Source: Candidatus Kuenenia stuttgartensis (GTDB taxonomy: Bacteria > Planctomycetota > UBA1135 > UBA2386). Taken from it: a stretch of DNA of 8,203 nucleotides. Position 1 is the first letter of the stretch, and each line of letters starts with the position of its first letter. The stretch lies in assembly GCA_945861365.1 (NCBI GenBank), contig CAMAUH010000180.1, forward strand, positions 1-8,203, given 5' to 3'. Of the stretch, positions 1-5,601 are shown piece after piece. The notes under the pieces were generated by a model. It was not told the DNA's origin. It made no database searches and worked only from the letters and a program-made list of their open reading frames with translations. Made by a program: the position numbers and the translations under genes.

Positions 1-83
1 ACCGCCGCCACCGCGAGCGGCGGCAGCAGCAGGAGGTTGAGCCCGAGACGGTCGCGGCGATCGCGCAGCATCGACATGGCCAT
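1..83 (-). CDS. N-terminal fragment of an unidentified minus-strand gene, running off the left edge
   Basis: On the minus strand an open frame starts with ATG at 83 and stays open to base 1. In-frame ATGs also occur at 77 and 71, so the exact start is undecided. The 27 visible residues begin MAMSMLRDRRDRLGLN and continue with a hydrophobic LLLLPPLAVAA stretch. A short basic segment followed by hydrophobic residues resembles a signal anchor or first membrane helix. Third codon positions are almost all G or C, as in the other genes here, which supports coding. There is no strong Shine-Dalgarno; an AGGCG lies upstream of 83. It is divergent from the thioesterase at 130, leaving a 46-bp spacer. 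Function cannot be named from so short a piece, and a chance open frame in GC-rich DNA is possible. Confidence 0.45.
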   Translation of the reverse strand, partial: MAMSMLRDRRDRLGLNLLLLPPLAVAA

Positions 84-102
84 ACGCCGCGCCTGGACGC
101 TG

Positions 103-116
103 CACGGATCGCCGTG
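103..116. promoter_or_regulatory. Small inverted repeat between divergent starts
   Basis: CACGG (103-107) and CCGTG (112-116) form a 5-bp inverted repeat around ATCG in the 46-bp spacer between the minus-strand start near 83 and the GTG start at 130. The position suits an operator, but a repeat this short can arise by chance and no convincing promoter hexamers accompany it. Confidence 0.2.
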
Positions 117-129
117 TTAGCTGGCAACC

Positions 130-522
130 GTGAACGCCCCCTTCGATGCCGTGCCGTGCAACCGCCTGCTCGGCCTGCAGCTCGTCCACCGCAGCGCCGA
201 CCGCGTCGAAGTGCACCTGCCGGTGCGACCCGAACTGCTGCAGGAGGAAGGCATCGTGCAGGGCGGCCTGCTGACCGCACTCGCCGACACCGCGGCGGTC
301 TACCTGCTGTGGCCCGACCTGCCACCCGACCGCACGATGACCGGCCTCGGCTGCTCGATGCAGTTCCTGTCGCCGGGCCGGCTGCAGGATGGCCCGCTGG
401 TGGCGATCGCGACGCCGCTGAAGAAAGGCCGCACGGTCGCTGTGTGCGACAGCGTCGTGCAGCAGGGCGAACGGCTGGTCGCGCGCGGCACCTTCACGTT
501 CCTGCTGCAGGAGCGGCGATGA
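130..522 (+). CDS. PaaI-like hotdog-fold thioesterase (4HBT superfamily)
   Basis: This encodes a 130-residue protein, the usual size for a single hotdog domain. The family hydrolyses acyl-CoA (often aromatic or other hydroxylated acyl-CoA) thioesters in the cytoplasm as oligomers. The diagnostic segment is GIVQGGLLTALADTAAVY (residues 41-58), matching the central helix motif HGGxxxxLAD of PaaI-type enzymes. Asp53 is the likely catalytic acid; the usual His before GG is Gln44 here. The later segments MTGLGCSMQFLSPG (70-83) and KKGRTVAVCDSVVQQ (98-112) fit the beta strands of the fold. Start: an in-frame TAG at 118-120 excludes upstream extension, and GTG at 130 is the first usable codon; no clear Shine-Dalgarno precedes it. 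Its stop overlaps the next gene's ATG by 4 bases, so the two are translationally coupled. The substrate cannot be deduced. Confidence 0.88.
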   Translation: MNAPFDAVPCNRLLGLQLVHRSADRVEVHLPVRPELLQEEGIVQGGLLTALADTAAVYLLWPDLPPDRTMTGLGCSMQFLSPGRLQDGPLVAIATPLKKGRTVAVCDSVVQQGERLVARGTFTFLLQERR

Positions 523-1124
523 CCGACGTGCTGCGCGATGGCCCGGCCGACGCCGCGGCGACGATCGTGCTCGCGCACGGTGCGGGCTCCGGCATGGCAC
601 ATCCGTTCCTGCAGCGCATGGCGGAGGGCCTTGGCGCCGCCGGCTTCGCGGTGGTGCGCTTCGAGTTTCCGTACCGTGCTTCGGGCCGCTCGATGCCGGA
701 CCGCATGGACGTGCTGCAGGCGACGCTGCGCGACGTCGTGGCGGCGCATGCGCAGGGACCGGTGGTGCTGGCCGGCAAGTCGATGGGCGGCCGCGTCGCG
801 TCGATGCTGGCCGACGAACTGCAGGCGCGTGCGTTGGTCGTGTTCGGCTATCCGTTCCATCCGCCCGGCAAGCCGCAGCAATTGCGCACCGCGCACCTCG
901 CCGACCTGCGCACGCCGACGCTGGTCGTGCAGGGCGAACGCGACGAGTTCGGCACGCCCGACGAAGTCGCCGCGTACACGCTGTCGCCGGCGATCACGCT
1001 GCAGTGGCTGCGTGATGGCGACCATTCGTTCAAGCCGCGCAAGGCCAGCGGCTGCACCGCAGCACAGCACGAAGCGACCGCGCTCGCGATGGCGATCGAC
1101 TTCGTGCGCGCGCACGTCGGCTGA
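519..1124 (+). CDS. Small alpha/beta hydrolase, KANL3/Tex30-like (dienelactone-hydrolase-type fold)
   Basis: The product is 201 residues, a compact alpha/beta hydrolase of unknown substrate. An early strand-loop reads IVLAHGAGSGMAHPF (16-30), the HGAG oxyanion region. The nucleophile elbow is AGKSMGGR (85-92) with Ser88. QGERDEFG (138-145) places the acid at Asp142, and DGDHSFK (166-172) gives the catalytic His169. RFEFPYR (47-53) and GYPFHPPGKP (110-119) are typical of the KANL3/Tex30-like branch. All three triad residues are present, so it should be active on an ester, thioester or related bond. The same frame stays open far upstream, but that part overlaps the thioesterase. I chose ATG 519 because it forms an ATGA overlap with the upstream stop and gives the family's length. 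The gene converges on kgd, 33 bp away. Pairing with a thioesterase suggests the two act on related acyl compounds, which is inference. Confidence 0.85.
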   Translation: MTDVLRDGPADAAATIVLAHGAGSGMAHPFLQRMAEGLGAAGFAVVRFEFPYRASGRSMPDRMDVLQATLRDVVAAHAQGPVVLAGKSMGGRVASMLADELQARALVVFGYPFHPPGKPQQLRTAHLADLRTPTLVVQGERDEFGTPDEVAAYTLSPAITLQWLRDGDHSFKPRKASGCTAAQHEATALAMAIDFVRAHVG

Positions 1125-1135
1125 GGCCGATCCCT

Positions 1136-1178
1136 GCGGCTGCAGCGCGAGGCGCCTTCAGCGCCCGAGGGCAGCCGC
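1136..1178. terminator. Two-tier hairpin between convergent genes, possible bidirectional terminator
   Basis: An 8-bp inverted repeat GCGGCTGC (1136-1143) / GCAGCCGC (1171-1178) encloses a second one, GGCGC (1151-1155) / GCGCC (1161-1165), with a 5-nt loop. It lies just after the hydrolase stop at 1124 and covers the kgd stop at 1158-1160, where convergent genes commonly share a terminator. No T-run follows on either strand, so it is not a canonical intrinsic terminator. Confidence 0.3.
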
Positions 1179-4100
1179 CACGAGTGCCGCCTGTTCGGCC
1201 TTGTGCCGCAGCGACGAACCGGTCGCGGTGCTCGCAGCCGCCGGCCGGCACGCGCTGCGCGTCCACGCGAAGCGATCGCGCAGATACGTCCAGGCGCCCA
1301 TGTTGGCCGGCTCCTCCTGGCACCACACGAACTGCGCCGACGCATACTTCGCGCGCAGCGCCGCCATCGCCGTGGCCGGCCACGGATACAGCAGTTCGAG
1401 CGACACCACCGCGACCGAACGGTCGTCGCCGCGCGCGGCCAGCAAGTCGTAGCGAACCTTGCCGCTGCAGCAGACCACGGTGCGCACGTCGGCCGGCGCC
1501 AGCGCATCGTCGCGCACCGCCGTGAAGGCGCCGTTCGCCAGTTCCTCCGGCGCGCAGCCGGCCTCCTTCTGGCGCAGCAGGCTCTTCGGCGTCATCACCA
1601 CCAGCGGCTTGCGGTCCGCATCGAGTGCCTGCGCGCGCAGCAGGTGGAACGTGCTCGCCGCACTGGACGGGTTGGCGACGCGCAGGTTGTTCTCGGCGCA
1701 CAGCTGCAGGAAGCGCTCGAGCCGCGCGCTGCTGTGTTCGGGGCCCTGGCCGTCGTAGCCGTGCGGCAGCAGCAGCACGAGGCCGCTCTGCTGGTTCCAC
1801 TTCGCTTCGCCGGCGGCGAGGAACTGGTCGATCTGGATCTGCGCGCCGTTGCCGAAGTCGCCGAACTGCGCCTCCCACAGCGTGAGGCCCTGCGGCGTGG
1901 TCGTGCTGTAGCCGTACTCGAAGCCGAGGGCGGCTTCCTCGCTGAGCAGCGAATCGACGACGACGAAGCGCGCCTGTTCGGGCGCGAGCCGCGCCAATGG
2001 CACGAGGCGCCGACCGTTCTCGGCGTCGTACAGCGCCGCGTGCCGCTGGCTGAACGTGCCGCGGCCGCTGTCCTGGCCGGCGAGACGCACCGGCACGCCC
2101 TGCGTGACGAGGCTGGCGAACGCCAGCGTCTCGGCGGTCGCGAAGTCGATCGGCTGCCGGCCGGCCAGCATGTCCGCGCGCCGCTGCAGCACGCCGACGA
2201 CCTTCGGATGCGCGTGGAAGTCCGCGGGCCAGTCGAGCAACGCGGCGTTGAGGCGCTGCAGTTCGGCGAGCGGCACCGCGGTCGGCGGTGCTGCCCATTC
2301 GCGCTCGGGCCGCGCGGCGGCCGCGACGGCCGGTGGCGCCTCGATCGCGCGCACCTCGGCCAGCGATTCCTGCAGGCGGCGATGCACCTGCGCGTCGTAG
2401 CCGGCGAGCTGGTCCTGGCCGAGCACGCCGGCGCGCAGCAGGTACTGCTGGTAGCTGGCGCGCACGGTCGGATGCCGCTCGATCTGCCGGTACAGCAGCG
2501 GCTGCGTGTAGCTCGGCTCGTCGCCTTCGTTGTGGCCGTGCCGGCGGTAGCAGACGATGTCGAGCACGACGTCGCGGTGGAAGCGCGCGCGGTAGTCGAA
2601 CGCCAGCCGCACCATGCGCACCGCCGCCAGCGGATCGTCGCCGTTGACGTGGAAGACCGGCGCCTGGATCGCCTTCGCGACGTCGGTGCAGAACGGCGTG
2701 CTGCGCGAGTCCTGCGGCGACGTCGTGTAGCCGATCTGGTTGTTGACGACGACGTGCACGGTGCCGCCGGTGCGGTAGCCGCGCAGCTGCGACATCTGCA
2801 GCGTCTCGAACACGACGCCCTGGCCGGCGAACGCGGCATCGCCGTGCACCAGCACCGGCACGACGCGGTCCTGCGCCGGCCGTTCGGCATCGGCGGGCGC
2901 CTGGTCCTGCCGCGCGCGCGCCATGCCCTCGACGACCGGGTCGACCGCTTCGAGGTGGCTCGGGTTGCAGGCCAGCTCGACGGTGACCGCCTGCCCCGCG
3001 GTGGTGCGGCGGTCGGCGCTCGCCCCGAGGTGGTACTTCACGTCGCCGGAGCCCTGCGTCATCGACGGATCGAGCACACCTTCGAACTCGGCGAAGATCT
3101 TGGTCAGCGGCTTCTGCAGCACGTGCGCCAGCACGTTGAGCCGACCGCGGTGTGCCATGCCGAGCACGACGCGGTTCGCACCGTGTTCGGCGGCGCGTTC
3201 GAGCAGCGCCTCGAGCACCGGGATCAGCGTGTCGCCGCCCTCCAGCGAGAAGCGCTTGTGGCCGACGAAGCGCGTGTGCAGGAACTGCTCGAACGCTTCG
3301 GCCTCGACCAGCTGGTCGAGGATGCGCAGCTGCACCGCCGGCGGCAGCGCCTCCTCGTTGCGGTTGCGCTCCATGCGCACGCGCAGCCAGTCGCGCTGCT
3401 CGGCGTCGGCGATGTGCATGAACTCGACGCCGACGTGGCGGCAATAGGTCAGGTGCAGCACCTCCTGGATCTCGCGCAGCGTCGCCAGCGGCTTCTCGGT
3501 GACGCCGTCGCTGAAGAACACGCGTTCCTTGTCCCACATGGTGAGCCCGTAGGTCGCCATGTCGAGTTCGGGCCAATCCTTCGGCGCGAACTGCAGCGGG
3601 TCGAGTTCGGCCAGCGCATGGCCGCGCACGCGGTAGCTGCGGATGTAGGTCATCAGCCCGGCCGCGCGTTCGAGGTTCTCCGCCTCGCGCAGGCTGCTGC
3701 CGAGCGGCGGCCGGCGATCGACGCTGTCGTGCACCGGGCGGTACGGCACCTTCAGCGAGCGGAAGATGCCTTCGTAGAACTGTTCCTCGCCGCGCAGCAG
3801 CCGGTCCATCCAATCGAGGAACTGCCCCGACTCGGCGCCCTGGATCACGCGGTGGTCGTAGGTGCTGGTCAGCATCATCGCGCGCGACACGCCGAGTTCG
3901 GTCAGCGTCGCCGCGGCAGCGCCTTGGAACGCCGCCGGCACCGTGATGGCGCCGGTCGCGACGATGAAGCTCTGGCCGGCGAGCAGGCGCGGCAGCGAAC
4001 TGACGGTGCCGATCGTGCCGGGATTGGTCAGCGTGCAGGTCGTGCCGGCGAAGTCGTCGGGCACCAGGGCGCCGCGGCGCGCCTTGTCGATCTGCACCGC

Positions 4101-4712
4101 GAACGCCGCGAAGAAGCCGGCGAAGTCGAGCGCGCCGCAGTCCTTGACGTTGGGCACGACCAGGCTGCGGCGACCTTCCTTGCCCGCCGCTCCGCTCGCC
4201 GGCAGGTCGACGGCGATGCCGACGTTGAGGCTGCGCGACAGGCGGCGGAACGGCTTGCCGTCCTGCTCGACGAACTGGGCGGCCATCGCCGGCACGCGCG
4301 CGATCGCCTGCACCATCGCCCACGCGATCAGGTGCGTGAAGCTGACCTTCGGCAGGTGCAGGCCCTGCTGGTAGCGGTTGATCGCGTGCCGGTTCTCTTC
4401 GAGCACCTTGACCGCGATCTCGCGCGCCGACGTCGCGGTCGGCACGGTGAGGCTCTCGGTCATGTTCTTGACGATGCGGCCGGCGACGCCGGTCAGCGGC
4501 TGCAGTTCGTCGGCAGGTGCGGCGTCTTGGCGCGGCGATGCGACCGCGGTGCGCGGCTTCGCAGTGGCCCGCTGCTCGGGCGGCAACGTCGTGTCGAACC
4601 ACGCACGCCATTCGGCGGGCACCGATTCGGGCGCCTGCAGGTAGTCGCCGTAGACCTTCTCGGCGTAGGCGGCGTTAATGCCGAAGGGTTCGGTGAAGTC
4701 GGGTGCGCTCAT
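1158..4712 (-). CDS. kgd: Multifunctional 2-oxoglutarate decarboxylase/dehydrogenase E1 with fused E2-type succinyltransferase domain (Kgd/OdhA type)
   Basis: The 1184-residue protein catalyses the ThDP-dependent decarboxylation of 2-oxoglutarate in the TCA cycle and, with dihydrolipoyl partners, succinyl-CoA formation. Order: an E1o-type N-terminal helix with PFGINAAYAEKVYGDYLQ (9-26); a short linker (about 40-72); an E2-like acyltransferase domain (about 75-315) ending in STYDHRVIQGAESGQF (283-298) with His287; then the E1 domain. E1 landmarks are MAHRGRLNVLAH (519-530), GDVKYHLG (556-563), HGDAAFAGQGVVFET (623-637), VNNQIGYTT (657-665), YRRHGHNEGDEPSYTQP (722-738), DSGRGTFSQRHA (881-892), EAQFGDFGNGAQ (947-958) and HGYDGQGPEHSSAR (984-997). 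As in mycobacterial Kgd, there is no lipoyl domain. The linker is shorter than in actinobacterial homologues (M. tuberculosis Kgd is 1231 residues, from memory). The ATG at 4712 fits the family's N-terminus; no Shine-Dalgarno is visible, and a hairpin occupies that region. Likely cotranscribed with infC. No E2 or E3 gene lies in the window. Confidence 0.95.
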   Translation of the reverse strand: MSAPDFTEPFGINAAYAEKVYGDYLQAPESVPAEWRAWFDTTLPPEQRATAKPRTAVASPRQDAAPADELQPLTGVAGRIVKNMTESLTVPTATSAREIAVKVLEENRHAINRYQQGLHLPKVSFTHLIAWAMVQAIARVPAMAAQFVEQDGKPFRRLSRSLNVGIAVDLPASGAAGKEGRRSLVVPNVKDCGALDFAGFFAAFAVQIDKARRGALVPDDFAGTTCTLTNPGTIGTVSSLPRLLAGQSFIVATGAITVPAAFQGAAAATLTELGVSRAMMLTSTYDHRVIQGAESGQFLDWMDRLLRGEEQFYEGIFRSLKVPYRPVHDSVDRRPPLGSSLREAENLERAAGLMTYIRSYRVRGHALAELDPLQFAPKDWPELDMATYGLTMWDKERVFFSDGVTEKPLATLREIQEVLHLTYCRHVGVEFMHIADAEQRDWLRVRMERNRNEEALPPAVQLRILDQLVEAEAFEQFLHTRFVGHKRFSLEGGDTLIPVLEALLERAAEHGANRVVLGMAHRGRLNVLAHVLQKPLTKIFAEFEGVLDPSMTQGSGDVKYHLGASADRRTTAGQAVTVELACNPSHLEAVDPVVEGMARARQDQAPADAERPAQDRVVPVLVHGDAAFAGQGVVFETLQMSQLRGYRTGGTVHVVVNNQIGYTTSPQDSRSTPFCTDVAKAIQAPVFHVNGDDPLAAVRMVRLAFDYRARFHRDVVLDIVCYRRHGHNEGDEPSYTQPLLYRQIERHPTVRASYQQYLLRAGVLGQDQLAGYDAQVHRRLQESLAEVRAIEAPPAVAAAARPEREWAAPPTAVPLAELQRLNAALLDWPADFHAHPKVVGVLQRRADMLAGRQPIDFATAETLAFASLVTQGVPVRLAGQDSGRGTFSQRHAALYDAENGRRLVPLARLAPEQARFVVVDSLLSEEAALGFEYGYSTTTPQGLTLWEAQFGDFGNGAQIQIDQFLAAGEAKWNQQSGLVLLLPHGYDGQGPEHSSARLERFLQLCAENNLRVANPSSAASTFHLLRAQALDADRKPLVVMTPKSLLRQKEAGCAPEELANGAFTAVRDDALAPADVRTVVCCSGKVRYDLLAARGDDRSVAVVSLELLYPWPATAMAALRAKYASAQFVWCQEEPANMGAWTYLRDRFAWTRSACRPAAASTATGSSLRHKAEQAALVAAALGR

Positions 4713-4717
4713 CGGTG

Positions 4718-4739
4718 GGCACCGCGGAATCGCGGTGCC
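4718..4739 (-). promoter_or_regulatory. Perfect 9-bp hairpin immediately upstream of the kgd start
   Basis: In plus-strand terms GGCACCGCG (4718-4726) and CGCGGTGCC (4731-4739) are exact reverse complements around the loop GAAT (AUUC in the kgd mRNA). The hairpin ends 5 nt before the ATG at 4712, so it occupies where a Shine-Dalgarno would lie. It could control kgd translation, act as a protein-binding operator, or weakly terminate infC transcription. There is no T-run, which argues against an ordinary terminator. The repeat is certain; its role is inferred. Confidence 0.55.
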
Positions 4740-4777
4740 ACAACCATAGGACGCCGAGCCCGGCCGGCGGTGCTACT

Positions 4778-5320
4778 TCACTTCTTGCTGAGCAGCAGCA
4801 CCATGCGCTTGCCTTCGACGCGGATGCCGGCTTCGACCTTGGCGATGTCGGCGAGTTCCTTGACGACCTCGTTGATCACCTGCTCGCCGACTTCCTTGTG
4901 CGCGATCTGGCGACCGCGGAACAAGCAGCAAACCAGCACCTTGTCGCCGTCGGCGAAGAACTGGCGCGCCTGGCGGATCTTCACCTGCAGGTCGTGTTCG
5001 CCAGTGCCGGGACGCACGCGCAGCTCCTTGATCTGCACCTGGTGCTGCTTGCGTCGGCTCGCCTGCTCCTTCTTCTTCTCCTCGTACTTGTACTTGCCGA
5101 AGTCCATGATGCGGCACACGGGCGGCCGCTGGTTCGGGGCGATCTCGACGAGGTCGAGACCTTTCTGGATCGCCATCGCGAGCGCGTCGGCGGTCTCCAG
5201 GATGCCGAGCTGCTTGTTGTCCTCGTCGATGACGCGGACCTGACGGATACGGATGTGGTGGTTGATGCGCGGTCCACGATCCTGAGAAACCGGACGGCGC
5301 GAATCAGGCCTGCCGGACAT
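4778..5320 (-). CDS. infC: Translation initiation factor IF-3
   Basis: The product is 180 residues, full length for IF3. IF3 binds the 30S subunit, blocks premature 50S joining and checks the initiator tRNA and start codon. The N-domain starts at PRINHHIRIRQVRVI (17-31). The family signature is PVCRIMDFGKYKYEEKKK (67-84), leading into the lysine-rich interdomain helix. The C-domain contains KELRVRPGTGEHDLQVKI (98-115), FRGRQIAHKEVG (134-145) and ends EGKRMVLLLSKK (169-180). Start: an in-frame TGA lies 8 codons upstream of the ATG at 5320, with no other start codon between, and AAGAGGA sits just before it. The AUG start differs from the rare AUU-type codon that many infC genes use for autoregulation. 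Downstream is kgd rather than rpmI and rplT. Cys131-Cys132 in the C-domain is uncommon. Divergent from the M1 peptidase gene. Confidence 0.97.
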   Translation of the reverse strand: MSGRPDSRRPVSQDRGPRINHHIRIRQVRVIDEDNKQLGILETADALAMAIQKGLDLVEIAPNQRPPVCRIMDFGKYKYEEKKKEQASRRKQHQVQIKELRVRPGTGEHDLQVKIRQARQFFADGDKVLVCCLFRGRQIAHKEVGEQVINEVVKELADIAKVEAGIRVEGKRMVLLLSKK

Positions 5321-5323
5321 GAA

Positions 5324-5330
5324 TCCTCTT
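5324..5330 (-). promoter_or_regulatory. Shine-Dalgarno of infC
   Basis: On the minus strand AAGAGGA ends 3 nt before the ATG at 5320; counted from GAGG the gap is 4 nt, slightly tight. It is the clearest ribosome-binding site in the window and supports ATG 5320 as the infC start. The thioesterase, kgd, M1 peptidase and microprotein starts have no comparable site. Confidence 0.6.
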
Positions 5331-5387
5331 CGACGACAACATCACGTGAGACAAGAGTCCTCCAGGGACAACGGAAGCGGGCGAGTC

Positions 5388-5407
5388 GGCGCACCTTGCG
5401 CCGCAAG
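5388..5407 (-). promoter_or_regulatory. Two overlapping, mutually exclusive hairpins in the infC leader
   Basis: In plus-strand terms GGCGCA (5388-5393) pairs with TGCGCC (5397-5402) around CCT. CTTGC (5395-5399) pairs with GCAAG (5403-5407) around GCC. The two stems share bases 5397-5402, so only one can form at a time. They lie in the predicted 5' leader of infC, about 70-90 nt before its start. The complementarity is exact; whether it acts as a switch is speculation. Confidence 0.3.
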
Positions 5408-5416
5408 CAGGACGAC

Positions 5417-5445
5417 AGGCTAGTTCCCCCATGGCGCCACCGCAA
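5417..5445 (-). promoter_or_regulatory. Candidate sigma-70-like promoter for infC (and possibly kgd)
   Basis: On the minus strand TTGCGG (5445-5440) is followed after exactly 17 bp by TAGCCT (5422-5417). Each hexamer matches 3 of 6 consensus positions, including the most conserved TTG and the TA...T of the -10 box. Transcription would start near 5410 and give a leader of about 90 nt. Spacing is ideal but the match is weak, so it is a candidate only. Confidence 0.3.
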
Positions 5446-5531
5446 CCGCGGGCCCGCCGCCGCGTGACCCGCGGGGTCTCGTGCGGCCGCGAACCCGGCG
5501 CAGTCTGCATGGGCTGCGGCTGACGAACTAC

Positions 5532-5557
5532 GGACCGGACTCCATCCGGATCGGTCC
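5532..5557. repeat. Inverted repeat in the infC / M1 peptidase divergent spacer
   Basis: GGACCG (5532-5537) and CGGTCC (5552-5557) are reverse complements. Nested alternatives are CCGGA (5535-5539) / TCCGG (5545-5549) and the palindrome ATCCGGAT (5544-5551). They lie 45-70 bp before the M1 peptidase start and could be a regulator site or part of a leader structure. Nothing identifies a binding protein. Confidence 0.3.
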
Positions 5558-5589
5558 CCGGGCAAGGTGCTTGCGAACGCGACGTTGGC

Positions 5590-5595
5590 TACAAC
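5590..5595 (+). promoter_or_regulatory. Possible -10 element giving a leaderless M1 peptidase transcript
   Basis: TACAAC (5590-5595) resembles a -10 box and ends 6 nt before the ATG at 5602. Transcription would then begin at or next to the A of the start codon. The lack of any Shine-Dalgarno before this ATG agrees with leaderless initiation. No -35 hexamer lies at a good distance (TTGCGA at 5571-5576 leaves only 13 bp), so support is thin. Confidence 0.2.
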
Positions 5596-5601
5596 GGCGC
5601 G

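Noticed and set aside
3..518. Open plus-strand frame upstream of and continuous with the alpha/beta hydrolase
   Set aside because: Its translation is low-complexity Arg/Ala/Pro. The thioesterase occupies the same bases with clear family motifs, and ATG 519 gives the proper hydrolase N-terminus.
1030..4611. Second long minus-strand frame overlapping kgd
   Set aside because: Shifted frame of kgd with Arg/Ala/Gly-rich product and no motifs.
1203..5243. Very long plus-strand open frame (about 1346 codons) antisense to kgd and infC
   Set aside because: It encodes an Arg/Ala/His-rich sequence with no domain. The opposite strand has two unmistakable full-length proteins. Long antisense frames are expected in DNA this GC-rich.
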